Source of the DNA: an uncultured Flavobacterium sp.
GTDB taxonomy: Bacteria; Bacteroidota; Bacteroidia; Flavobacteriales; Flavobacteriaceae
DNA length: 7,209 nt
Assembly (NCBI GenBank): GCA_946479395.1
Contig: CAMLFV010000137.1
Location: 1-7,209, forward strand
Direction of reading: 5' to 3'
Shown: positions 1 to 7,209 of the stretch, piece by piece
Numbering within the stretch: the first letter of the stretch is position 1
Layout: the number at the start of each line of letters is the position of its first letter
Made by a program: the position numbers and the translations under genes
The notes under the pieces: generated by a model
What the model was told of the DNA's origin: nothing
Database searches by the model: none
What the model saw: the letters and a program-made list of their open reading frames with translations, nothing else

Positions 1-978
1 CAATGCCCAAGTAAATTCACGCATTTCTTCGCCAAAACCACCCGGAGCATCGCCAAAAGATTTAAACATTCCTGAAAACCAACCTATATCGCGGTATTCT
101 TGCAAACGTGAATCAACAGGTTCTCCAGAATCTAAATCTCCATTCCCGTTTGAATCTGTAAAAGTTGGCTGCAAATTAGAAGGCACCATTAGTTTAGTAG
201 TTTCTCCATATACGGTTACTGTGTTGTAATTATCCAAAATAAAATCGTAACCTAAACCTAAACGCAAGGTTGTTGGAATATTACTTGCTCTTTGAATATC
301 ACCCGTGTAATTAATCTTAGGTCCCATGTTTTGAAAATTGAAACCTGCACGAATTCTTCCTTCTGAATTACTCATCTGGATACGGTCACTTTCGTAATAA
401 CCGGCAACATCAACAGCAAAGGTACTTGCACTTGTTTCACCATCTCCACGTAATTTCAAATTAGAACTAATATATCTACCAGCAACCGCCATACCAAAAT
501 TTTCTGAAAATTTAATAGTATATGAAACATCGAAAGAAAACTCATTTGGTTTTTCAACTCCTTGAAACTGCCCTTGATTATCAGTCAAGTTAATTTCTCC
601 TAACGTAAAATAACGTAAACTTGAACCGATCGCACTACGTTCGTTAATACGGTTGTAATAACTTACACCCATTAACGAAATATCGCTTGCAATTTTGGAC
701 ATATACGGCGTATAAGACACAGCGACCCCTTGTTGTTTTTCTGCAAAAGCATATTTTGCCGGATTGTAAAACTGCGAAAAAGCATCAGCAGAAGTTGCAA
801 CCCCCATATCACCCAATGCACCTGAGCGCGCATCTGGAGATATAGTTAAAAAAGATACACCTGTTGTTATTGCAGGATTATATTCAAGCGGATGTCCTGC
901 CGGAACAGGCAACTGTTGTTGTGCAAATGTTGAATTTACTGCAAACAAACTAACAACTGCTATTGAAATTTTTCTCAT
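1..978 (-). CDS. porV: PorV, T9SS outer-membrane shuttle protein (3' end missing)
   Basis: PorV is an outer-membrane beta-barrel of the FadL-like type. It takes substrates from the T9SS translocon by their C-terminal signal and presents them to the sortase PorU. The reading frame is open from the ATG at 976-978 to the window edge, giving 326 residues; family members have roughly 380-400, so perhaps 60 are missing. Residues 1-19 form a signal peptide (MRKISIAVVSLFAVNSTFA, cut before QQQ). The N-terminal region typical of the family follows: EYNPAITTGVSFLTI, then PDARSGALGDMGVA at about 48-61 and FYNPAKYAF. The remainder has alternating polar and hydrophobic stretches suited to beta strands. 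Residues 275-286 form an EF-hand-like loop. The gene lies 57 bp downstream of porU on the same strand, so co-transcription is likely, although a possible promoter sits in the gap. There is no Shine-Dalgarno sequence. Identification is strong, from the motifs and the porU neighbour. Confidence 0.93.
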   Translation of the reverse strand, partial: MRKISIAVVSLFAVNSTFAQQQLPVPAGHPLEYNPAITTGVSFLTISPDARSGALGDMGVATSADAFSQFYNPAKYAFAEKQQGVAVSYTPYMSKIASDISLMGVSYYNRINERSAIGSSLRYFTLGEINLTDNQGQFQGVEKPNEFSFDVSYTIKFSENFGMAVAGRYISSNLKLRGDGETSASTFAVDVAGYYESDRIQMSNSEGRIRAGFNFQNMGPKINYTGDIQRASNIPTTLRLGLGYDFILDNYNTVTVYGETTKLMVPSNLQPTFTDSNGNGDLDSGEPVDSRLQEYRDIGWFSGMFKSFGDAPGGFGEEMREFTWAL

Positions 979-998
979 GTATATTTTATTATATTGAA

Positions 999-1006
999 CA
1001 AATATA
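999..1006 (-). promoter_or_regulatory. Possible -7 element upstream of porV
   Basis: Read on the minus strand this is TATATTTG, an exact match to the Bacteroidota -7 consensus TAnnTTTG. It lies about 20 bp before the porV ATG, so a transcript would have a very short leader. No TTG-type -33 element is visible at the expected distance upstream. In such AT-rich DNA the match may be chance. If real, it would allow porV to be transcribed independently of porU. The rest of the 57-bp gap shows no hairpin terminator. Confidence 0.35.
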
Positions 1007-1035
1007 AAAATTAGTTTTTAAATAGATTTATTAAA

Positions 1036-4000
1036 CTACAAGATAACTAATTTTTCGATTTTTTCTGCCTGTTGACCCGAAACGGTTGATTTTACCTTTA
1101 AACGATAGATATACACACCTTTACCAATTCTGTCACCGAAATCATCTCGCCCATCCCATTTAATATCTTTTGATAAAACTCCGTCGGAAACAATGGTTTG
1201 ATTAATTGTTTTTACAATTTTACCAGTAACAGTTAATATTTGAACTTGTGCTTGTAATGTTTCGTTCGGGCGGTTGTGTTGAAACCAGAACTCGGTATAA
1301 TCTACAAACGGGTTAGGGTAATTTAAAACTCTGTCTAAAACCAAACCAGTGTCGGCAGCCACTACAAAGTCTAACGTTGCAGTTGCCAAATTATTGTACA
1401 CATCCCAACCTTTAAATGTAATGGTATGTAAGCCTTCTTTTAAATTACTGAACGGATAGTTAATAAAACCTTTCATAAAATTATTAGGTTCGGTTTCGTA
1501 AAACTCATTCATTACAATAGGATTGTTTTCATCGCCATCTAAAATTGCCACCATATCATGACCAATTCCGCTGGCTGTATTCATTCCGTTTTCATCTTCT
1601 AAATGTGCCAAGAACAATGGCGAATTATTAGTAATTCCACCCGAAATAAACGTTTCATCGTTCATAAACAATTTAATCTGCGGCGGCTTGTTGTCTTCGG
1701 CTGCATTTTCGTTTACGCCACCAATTTTAATGGTTGTATTGGCGCCCGTGTAATCATCTAAAACATTTGATTCTTTCACAGCATAAAAACTTGCTTTACC
1801 CTCGCCCACTGCAATTTTAATATCTTTTGGAACCACGAATTCAATTTCGAAACCGCCGTTCGTTACTGATGCATTACCACGAAACACCGTTTCGCCCAAG
1901 GTAGTAAAAGTCATTGGATTAATTACTGTATTTGGAGGATAACTTGCTTTATCATTCAATAAAGTAGTTTTTTCCTGATTCTTATCGAACATTTGCACCG
2001 CCAGATTTCCATTAAAGTTTGAAATTACCTGACCACTTTCTGTTGTTACTTGACCTCTCAATTTCACACGATCCAAGGCACGTAAACTTCCTGTAAAGTT
2101 TTCAATTGGTTCTTCGTTAACATGTGTAATAACAATATTTGGTTTTGGCATTGCCAGTTTTAAAGCCGGATCGCCAATAAAGGCTATCATTCCTTGTTCC
2201 TTTACATTGTCATTTTTCATATTCATTAAAGCCTCTGCCATTGTTAAATCAGGCAACGTATTGTTATAATCGAACAACCATTTAGCACCTACTTTTGTCG
2301 CAGTTTCAGCACTACCAATACCTATTTTACGAGTTGTTGCAAAAATAGCAATGGCTCCCGATTTTTCTCGTAAATACAAATACTCACCACCAGATTTCTG
2401 CGTAGGATCATCGAAACGCGTAAAATCACATGTCATAATTACAAACAACGGGTATTTATCAATATTATTTAATTTTTCAATATCAGGAATTTCAAAATAA
2501 CGTTCACCACCCAAACCGGTTGCAGAACCATGCCCTAAATAACTTGCGACTAAACTTCCGTTATTTATTCCGTTTAAAAAATCTTCTTTTGCTTTAGGAT
2601 ATCTTGGTCCACCTGCCACTACTTGTTGCTGATACGCATCGGCAATAACTTTCTTTACATTGAAATAAGGCTTACTTTCTACCAATTCATCTGCCATATC
2701 ATTTATAGCAACCTGTAAATCTTTATCACCAGGTACATCTACGTCATCTGCAAGTAAAGTGTACACATTTTTCCACCTGCCGGCATTATCTTTACTTAAA
2801 TATTGCTCAATTTTACTAATCATTGTATTAGCTTCTTGCACATTTGTAACAGGCATTCTACCAATACTAATATCAATTCCTTTGTAATCCCAATTTGTTA
2901 AAATATTTTGAGACTCATCTAACAACCCATAAAAATCATCGGTGGCAAACGTAAACCAATCGTTAAAATTTTGTGATGAAGATCCTGTTAAATTTGTATG
3001 CAAATAATGGAAAATAGGCACAAAGTTAGATGATGTTTCAAAATAATTTGTGGAAGCATCGCCCATTAAATTGACATACTTCAGTGTTTGATTTCCCGCA
3101 AAATACACATAACGAATAAAGTTACGAATAGCAACTATATCTTGCTGACCAGATGAAAATTCGTTATAAATAACATCTAACGGCACAACTTTTACATTTA
3201 AATTACTTTGTGCTTTGTGAAGATTTGCCAAACGATTTGCAGCAGAAACCAGTTCATTAGTAGTAATAATGATATAATCTACGTTTCCGCCTGATAAAAT
3301 GGTTCCTTTTAAATTTTGATTGACCACTTTAGGATTCGGAGCATCGGCAGGAACATAAAAATCGTTCTGATCTACCGCCACATACTCTCGTAATTCACCC
3401 AAAGGCATTTTAAAGTTTATAGTTGCCGCAGCATTTGGTTTAAAAGTAGCATTGTAACGATCGGTAACATCCCAAACTTGTGTAATGCTTTGCGCACTGT
3501 TAATTTGGAAAGATCCTACTCCAACTTGCGAAACAGCATCGACAAAATTAAACTTGAACTGTTTGTTGTATCCTGCCAAATGTTTGTAGTAATCAATCGC
3601 TACAAAATCCATAAATCCGCGTGCAGAAGGAACTCCGTTATTATTAAAAGTAACAGTAAAGTTATTGGTTTCGCTGTTCAAATTCATTTGATGCGAAAAA
3701 TAACCTTCACCACCTAAAACACTGCTTGATCTTCCGTTAACCGGTTGTGTTCCGATTTGCTGGTTGTTCAAAGCAATATTAAAAAAAGATTGATTTTGCG
3801 AGATAGCTGCTACATTTACACCAATTGTTGCCGGTTTTGAAGAGTTTAACATAGGTGTTTGCAAAACAATTTGTTTACTAAAACTCTGTCCGAAATTTTC
3901 ACCAAACGTTTTTCTACTTAACTGTACAATATTTTCAATATTTTTTTCATCGTACGATCGTGCAATATAATCGGTATAGTTAACCGTTGCAGCACCGGCA

Positions 4001-4851
4001 GGCTCGATATATGCTTGCATACGTTTACCTACCGTTCCACCATACGTTACATAGTAGTAAGCATCGTTACTGTAAAGATTTAAATGTGTTGCATTTTCTG
4101 CACTCCACCCCTTAGTCCCAACACCATAAAAAAGTGCATAGTCGCTATCGTTTAAAGTACCATCTTGCTCACCTTGAAACTGAATGGCAACTTCGGGCAA
4201 ATCAAAATGTAAGTTTTCACTATTTGCAAGCGGCAACATATCGCCACCGTAGCCATAAACCTTAATTGTACGTGGATCAACATCGTTCGGGATTCCTAAT
4301 TTAGCAAAGAAGTTACGATCTAATCGATAAACACCCGTTTCGTTCACCTTAAACTTAAACCAGTTTCCTTGAGCCAAAACAGAATTTTTAATAGTAAAAT
4401 CGGTACCTTTTGCTTGATTATTTCTTCCTCCTAAAACTTCAAAAACAATATTAGTTACTTTACTGTATCCTCCCGCAGTCTTAATAATCGGGTTAAAATC
4501 TACAATTGCAGACTGCACACCTTTAGTGGTATACAATCGCACCGTAGGATTTATAGTAGTAGGAATATTTTTAGGATTGATATCTTTATATTTGGAAATA
4601 TCGATAGCCTGTAGGTTTTGAGAAACAATTCGTACTTGATCACCCTGCACATTATTAATAAATGCATTGGCACGAACGATTTTTTCGCTTGAATTATATT
4701 GAAAATATTCTTTTTGAAAACTCGGAACAAAAAAGCTTTCTTCACTACTTATTTTAATAGTTTGCTCGGTCCATTGTAATTGAACATCTTTAGTTTGGGC
4801 ATTTACGGTATAAAACCCCAAGAAAGCAAAAACAGGTAACAGTCTTTTCAT
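1036..4851 (-). CDS. porU: PorU, type IX secretion system C25-family sortase
   Basis: PorU is the surface-exposed cysteine protease of the T9SS. It removes the C-terminal signal of secreted proteins and transfers them to a lipid or sugar anchor, working with PorV. The product has 1271 residues, normal for flavobacterial PorU. Residues 1-19 form a signal peptide (cleavage after VNAQ or VNA). The N-terminal part (about 20-510) is beta-rich and includes the family segment DPRTIKVYGYGGDMLP (192-207). The gingipain-like C25 peptidase domain spans about 522-900, with YVNLMGDAS (592-600), GIDISIGRMPV (658-668), catalytic His774 in YLGHGS and catalytic Cys808 in MTCDFTRFDDP, and it ends near FIGDPALKL. 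Beta-sandwich domains follow. The C-terminus (about 1172-1271) has NYPNPF (1177-1182) and an FlgD-type Ig-like fold (KWDGRDDFGD, GKGVYIYRLKV), which resembles a T9SS C-terminal signal; in known PorU this domain is retained. The ATG at 4849-4851 is followed directly by the signal peptide, which supports this start. The stop is TAG. Confidence 0.97.
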   Translation of the reverse strand: MKRLLPVFAFLGFYTVNAQTKDVQLQWTEQTIKISSEESFFVPSFQKEYFQYNSSEKIVRANAFINNVQGDQVRIVSQNLQAIDISKYKDINPKNIPTTINPTVRLYTTKGVQSAIVDFNPIIKTAGGYSKVTNIVFEVLGGRNNQAKGTDFTIKNSVLAQGNWFKFKVNETGVYRLDRNFFAKLGIPNDVDPRTIKVYGYGGDMLPLANSENLHFDLPEVAIQFQGEQDGTLNDSDYALFYGVGTKGWSAENATHLNLYSNDAYYYVTYGGTVGKRMQAYIEPAGAATVNYTDYIARSYDEKNIENIVQLSRKTFGENFGQSFSKQIVLQTPMLNSSKPATIGVNVAAISQNQSFFNIALNNQQIGTQPVNGRSSSVLGGEGYFSHQMNLNSETNNFTVTFNNNGVPSARGFMDFVAIDYYKHLAGYNKQFKFNFVDAVSQVGVGSFQINSAQSITQVWDVTDRYNATFKPNAAATINFKMPLGELREYVAVDQNDFYVPADAPNPKVVNQNLKGTILSGGNVDYIIITTNELVSAANRLANLHKAQSNLNVKVVPLDVIYNEFSSGQQDIVAIRNFIRYVYFAGNQTLKYVNLMGDASTNYFETSSNFVPIFHYLHTNLTGSSSQNFNDWFTFATDDFYGLLDESQNILTNWDYKGIDISIGRMPVTNVQEANTMISKIEQYLSKDNAGRWKNVYTLLADDVDVPGDKDLQVAINDMADELVESKPYFNVKKVIADAYQQQVVAGGPRYPKAKEDFLNGINNGSLVASYLGHGSATGLGGERYFEIPDIEKLNNIDKYPLFVIMTCDFTRFDDPTQKSGGEYLYLREKSGAIAIFATTRKIGIGSAETATKVGAKWLFDYNNTLPDLTMAEALMNMKNDNVKEQGMIAFIGDPALKLAMPKPNIVITHVNEEPIENFTGSLRALDRVKLRGQVTTESGQVISNFNGNLAVQMFDKNQEKTTLLNDKASYPPNTVINPMTFTTLGETVFRGNASVTNGGFEIEFVVPKDIKIAVGEGKASFYAVKESNVLDDYTGANTTIKIGGVNENAAEDNKPPQIKLFMNDETFISGGITNNSPLFLAHLEDENGMNTASGIGHDMVAILDGDENNPIVMNEFYETEPNNFMKGFINYPFSNLKEGLHTITFKGWDVYNNLATATLDFVVAADTGLVLDRVLNYPNPFVDYTEFWFQHNRPNETLQAQVQILTVTGKIVKTINQTIVSDGVLSKDIKWDGRDDFGDRIGKGVYIYRLKVKSTVSGQQAEKIEKLVIL

Positions 4852-4968
4852 TTATTTAGAAAATAAACATCTATTAATAATTTGATAAAAATAATTAAAA
4901 TAATTACATTTATGAGTACAACGTATAGGAAGACTTTAATATTTTTCATTTTTTAAGTTTTTTTTAAA

Positions 4969-4976
4969 TATTTTTG
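4969..4976 (+). promoter_or_regulatory. Possible gldJ promoter -7 element in the divergent intergenic region
   Basis: TATTTTTG matches the Bacteroidota -7 consensus TAnnTTTG exactly and lies about 65 bp before the gldJ ATG, which predicts a leader of about 60 nt. No convincing TTG -33 element is present near 4946-4952, so the call is tentative. The surrounding 190-bp region (4852-5041) is very AT-rich and must hold promoters for both gldJ and porU. I could not identify a matching element for porU on the minus strand, and I saw no operator-like palindrome or riboswitch fold. Confidence 0.4.
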
Positions 4977-5041
4977 ATTTTAATATTGTTAATCAAAAGC
5001 TAATTATTATATTGCAACGAAATTTATTACCTACTTTAACA

Positions 5042-6664
5042 ATGAAGATTAATAAAATTATGACACTACAATTGATAGCTGTAATGGCAGCGTCAATTGG
5101 ACTAACAAGTTGTGGAAACAGTAACGCTACTTCGTCTTCGGCAACCGGCTGGAAGATAAACGATAAAAAAGGTGGTTTCCAATATAACACGTCATACGAT
5201 GGCACCGAAGTTCCTTACGGAATGGTTGCTATTGAAGGGGGTACATTTACAATGGGACGCGTACAAGATGACGTTATGGGCGAGTGGAACAACAGCGCTA
5301 CACAACAATATGTACAATCGTTTTTTATGGACGAAACAGAGGTAACCAACCTTATGTACACAGAATATCTTTCATGGACCAAAGCGGTTTACCCACCAAC
5401 TGAAGCAAGATACCGTCAGATATATTCTTCTGCGTTACCAGACACTTTAGTATGGCGTAACCAATTAGGTTTCACAGAAACTTTAACAAACACTTATTTA
5501 CGCCACCCTGCGTACCAAAGCTACCCTGTAGTTGGTGTTTCATGGGTACAGGCAAACGACTTCTCTAAATGGAGAACCGACCGTGTTAATGAATTAAATT
5601 TAGAGCGTGCCGGCTATATAGCCAAAGGCGCTAAAACAGATAAAGTATATGGTGAGCAATCTTTTTCTACCGATACTTACTTAAATGCTCCAAGCAAAGC
5701 TTACGCTGGAAATGACAGTATTGTTTTTAAAGGAGTTAAAAACCGTGCTAAACCTGGTCAGAATGGAGTATACGCAAAAATGGAATATGGTATTATTTCT
5801 GCTGAATTCCGTTTACCTACAGAAGCTGAATGGGAATATGCAGCGAGCGTAAGAAAATCAGACCGTGTGTATAACAATCAACAAGGTAGAAACAAATATC
5901 CTTGGGGTTCTGACGATGTTCGTACAAACTCACGTAAATCTAAAGGAGATTATTTAGCTAACTTTAAACAAGGTCGTGGAGATTATGGCGGTATCGCAGG
6001 ATGGTCTACCGATGCTGGTGAAATTACTACTGCTGTAAAATCTTTCCCTGCAAATGATTGGGGGTTATACGATATGGCAGGAAACGTTGCAGAATGGGTT
6101 GCAGACGTTTACCGTCCGGCAATCTCTTCTGAAGTTAACGACATGAACTATTTCCGTGGAAATGTTTACAACAAAAGCGTTATTGGTCCAGACGGAACTG
6201 TACAAGTGGTAAGTACTAATGTTGAATATGATACCTTACCAAACGGAAGATTACGTCCACGTGCTTTACCTGGTGAAGTTCAAAAAGAAGCGGTTGGAGC
6301 TGAAGACACTTTCCAAAGAAGAAATTTCCAAGGTACAAATAGTATTGCTTACAGAGATGGTGATACATTTGAAAAAGTTGGATCAGCTCAATCAAGAATG
6401 TACAATTCACCACAAGATCAGGCTGCTTACGATGCCGATGGTAACTTAACATATACATTAGATGATGCTGCAAGAACAAGTTTAATTAACAATAATTCAC
6501 GTGTTATTAAAGGTGGATCTTGGAAAGACAGAGCTTATTGGTTAGACCCTGCAACACGCAGATTCATTGATCAATATTCTGCATCTGATTTCGTTGGATT
6601 TAGAAATGCAATGACTAAAGTAGGTAACACTAAATCTAACAGCAAGAAAAAAGCAAGAGGTTAA
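5042..6664 (+). CDS. gldJ: GldJ, gliding motility/T9SS outer-membrane lipoprotein
   Basis: GldJ is required for gliding motility and for a functional T9SS in Flavobacterium johnsoniae, where it helps stabilise GldK and other core parts. The product has 540 residues from the ATG at 5042, close to the known length of about 560. Residues 1-23 are a lipoprotein signal peptide and the lipobox is LTSC with Cys24. No acidic export signal follows the Cys, which suits a periplasm-facing lipoprotein. The rest is a formylglycine-generating-enzyme (SUMF1) fold: [12 protein letters not shown] (61-72), [10 protein letters not shown] (94-103), [13 protein letters not shown] (256-268), YPWGS (286-290), [14 protein letters not shown] (340-353), VIKGGSW (488-494) and FVGFRNA (517-523). 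Cys24 is the only cysteine, so the enzyme's catalytic cysteines are absent and the role is presumably structural. About 134 residues lie between the last two conserved blocks. A basic tail ([10 protein letters not shown]) ends the protein. A TTG at 5012 would add ten residues ahead of the signal peptide and is unlikely to be used. The gene is divergent from porU. Confidence 0.96.
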   Translation: MKINKIMTLQLIAVMAASIGLTSCGNSNATSSSATGWKINDKKGGFQYNTSYDGTEVPYGMVAIEGGTFTMGRVQDDVMGEWNNSATQQYVQSFFMDETEVTNLMYTEYLSWTKAVYPPTEARYRQIYSSALPDTLVWRNQLGFTETLTNTYLRHPAYQSYPVVGVSWVQANDFSKWRTDRVNELNLERAGYIAKGAKTDKVYGEQSFSTDTYLNAPSKAYAGNDSIVFKGVKNRAKPGQNGVYAKMEYGIISAEFRLPTEAEWEYAASVRKSDRVYNNQQGRNKYPWGSDDVRTNSRKSKGDYLANFKQGRGDYGGIAGWSTDAGEITTAVKSFPANDWGLYDMAGNVAEWVADVYRPAISSEVNDMNYFRGNVYNKSVIGPDGTVQVVSTNVEYDTLPNGRLRPRALPGEVQKEAVGAEDTFQRRNFQGTNSIAYRDGDTFEKVGSAQSRMYNSPQDQAAYDADGNLTYTLDDAARTSLINNNSRVIKGGSWKDRAYWLDPATRRFIDQYSASDFVGFRNAMTKVGNTKSNSKKKARG

Positions 6665-6695
6665 TTAAATCTTCATTATAAAAGTAACCTTAATA

Positions 6696-6737
6696 AATAA
6701 AAAAGTCCGTTTCTGAATTGAAACGGACTTTTTTATT
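6696..6737. terminator. Bidirectional intrinsic terminator between gldJ and the convergent gene
   Basis: This is a near-perfect inverted repeat. The arm 6696-6713 pairs with 6720-6737 over 18 bp around a six-base loop (TGAATT). The inner nine pairs are GTCCGTTTC/GAAACGGAC and the outer pairs are A-runs against T-runs. Read on the plus strand, the hairpin is followed by six T (6729-6734); on the minus strand the complement of the A-run 6699-6704 gives the matching T-tract. It lies 31 bp after the gldJ stop and 19 bp after the stop of the convergent gene, so it can serve both. Confidence 0.9.
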
Positions 6738-6756
6738 GGGCAAAAATAAATTAACT

Positions 6757-7209
6757 TCATATTATTTTTGGATTCTTTTCTGCTTTAATTGTTGTTAAAT
6801 CGTAATTTGCAAATGCTTTTAAATAGGTTTTAATATCTGTTCCGTAGCCATCTACAAACGAAACATTTCCATTCGATCTTAAAAAATCTTGAACCGAACC
6901 TGCCCCACCCAAATGTGCTGCTGCTAAAATTCCAGATTCTGTAATTAAAATTCCGCGTATTGTTTTACCTGCATACTTTTGAATTTCTCTTCGTAAAATC
7001 CATTTGTTTTTTTGTACATAAGCCACAAACGCCTTTTCTTGTAATGCCGGATTGTTCAAAAAATCTTGTGTGTTTTTTAAACCGATAAATTTCAAAGTAC
7101 CTTTCCCAAACTGGTATTTACCCATATATCCATACGAATTCACCGCTTTATAATCTCCATCCGATTCTTTAACTGCTAATGATTCTTTAAAATATATTAA
7201 AGAATTATT
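6757..7209 (-). CDS. Lysozyme-like peptidoglycan hydrolase domain protein (5' end missing)
   Basis: The frame is open from the TGA at 6757-6759 to the right edge of the window, giving 150 visible residues; the start lies outside. The visible part resembles the lysozyme/lytic-transglycosylase-like fold, whose members cleave the glycan strands of peptidoglycan. The supporting motifs are VKESDGDYKAVN (13-24), where Glu15 fits the catalytic glutamate of the ESxGxY motif, then GYMGKYQFG (27-35), LAAAHLGGAGSVQDFL (95-110) and GYGTDIKTYLKAF (121-133). An apparent GTG start at 7141-7143 is the Val of the conserved AVN motif, so it is internal. Whether the protein has a signal peptide or other domains cannot be seen. 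It is convergent with gldJ and separated from it by a shared terminator, so a link to the T9SS is not implied. A phage-derived or cell-wall-remodelling role are both possible. The fold call is fairly firm; substrate and role are not known. Confidence 0.75.
   Translation of the reverse strand, partial: NNSLIYFKESLAVKESDGDYKAVNSYGYMGKYQFGKGTLKFIGLKNTQDFLNNPALQEKAFVAYVQKNKWILRREIQKYAGKTIRGILITESGILAAAHLGGAGSVQDFLRSNGNVSFVDGYGTDIKTYLKAFANYDLTTIKAEKNPKII

Noticed and set aside
3478..3717. 79-residue plus-strand open frame inside porU
   Set aside because: It is antisense to a conserved coding region, shows no recognisable domain, and is best explained as chance.
4551..4745. 64-residue minus-strand open frame in another frame within porU
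   Set aside because: It overlaps the porU N-terminal region completely and is low-complexity, rich in Lys, Ile and Phe.
4919..4925. TACGTTG on the minus strand as a porU -7 element
   Set aside because: It departs from TAnnTTTG at the conserved final positions and has no -33 partner.
5012..5041. TTG-initiated extension of gldJ by ten residues
   Set aside because: It places a polar stretch ahead of a standard lipoprotein signal peptide that begins well at the ATG at 5042.
4993..5205. 70-residue minus-strand open frame across the gldJ 5' end
   Set aside because: It is antisense to the gldJ signal peptide region; its hydrophobic segment is the complement of that region's codons.
6216..6479. 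Opposed open frames of 87 and 76 residues inside gldJ
   Set aside because: Both are shadows of gldJ codons, without domain features or start context.
7141..7143. GTG start for a 128-residue version of the right-edge gene
   Set aside because: The frame continues upstream to the window edge and the codon is the Val of the conserved AVN motif in the lysozyme-like fold.

Overview
The window looks like chromosomal DNA of an AT-rich member of the Bacteroidota, most likely family Flavobacteriaceae (Flavobacterium- or Myroides-like). The main reason is gene content: it holds three recognisable genes of the Bacteroidota-specific type IX secretion system (T9SS) and gliding machinery. Starts without Shine-Dalgarno sequences and -7 elements matching the Bacteroidota consensus TAnnTTTG agree with this. 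The species cannot be settled from the sequence.

Layout: positions 1-978 (minus) carry the N-terminal 326 residues of PorV, an outer-membrane beta-barrel shuttle protein; its 3' end lies beyond the left edge. After a 57-bp gap, 1036-4851 (minus) encodes full-length PorU, the gingipain-type (C25) T9SS sortase, with both catalytic residues present. A 190-bp AT-rich intergenic region (4852-5041) separates porU from the divergent gene gldJ (5042-6664, plus), which encodes an outer-membrane lipoprotein with a formylglycine-generating-enzyme fold. An 18-bp hairpin with T-runs on both strands (6696-6737) separates gldJ from a convergent gene (6757-7209, minus, 5' end cut off by the right edge) that encodes a lysozyme-like peptidoglycan hydrolase domain.

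Working together: in known T9SS biology, GldJ belongs to the periplasmic/outer-membrane scaffold that couples energy to secretion and gliding. PorV collects cargo from the translocon and delivers it to PorU, which cleaves the C-terminal signal at the cell surface and attaches the protein to a lipid or sugar anchor. The window therefore holds one scaffold part and the two central parts of the surface attachment complex. The convergent hydrolase gene is separated by a terminator and need not belong to the system.

I found no RNA genes, CRISPR arrays, insertion sequences or clearly new system. The points most worth following up are the complete absence of catalytic cysteines in GldJ, a large insertion within its fold, and an EF-hand-like loop in PorV. 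No stretch of more than 300 bases lacks a gene.
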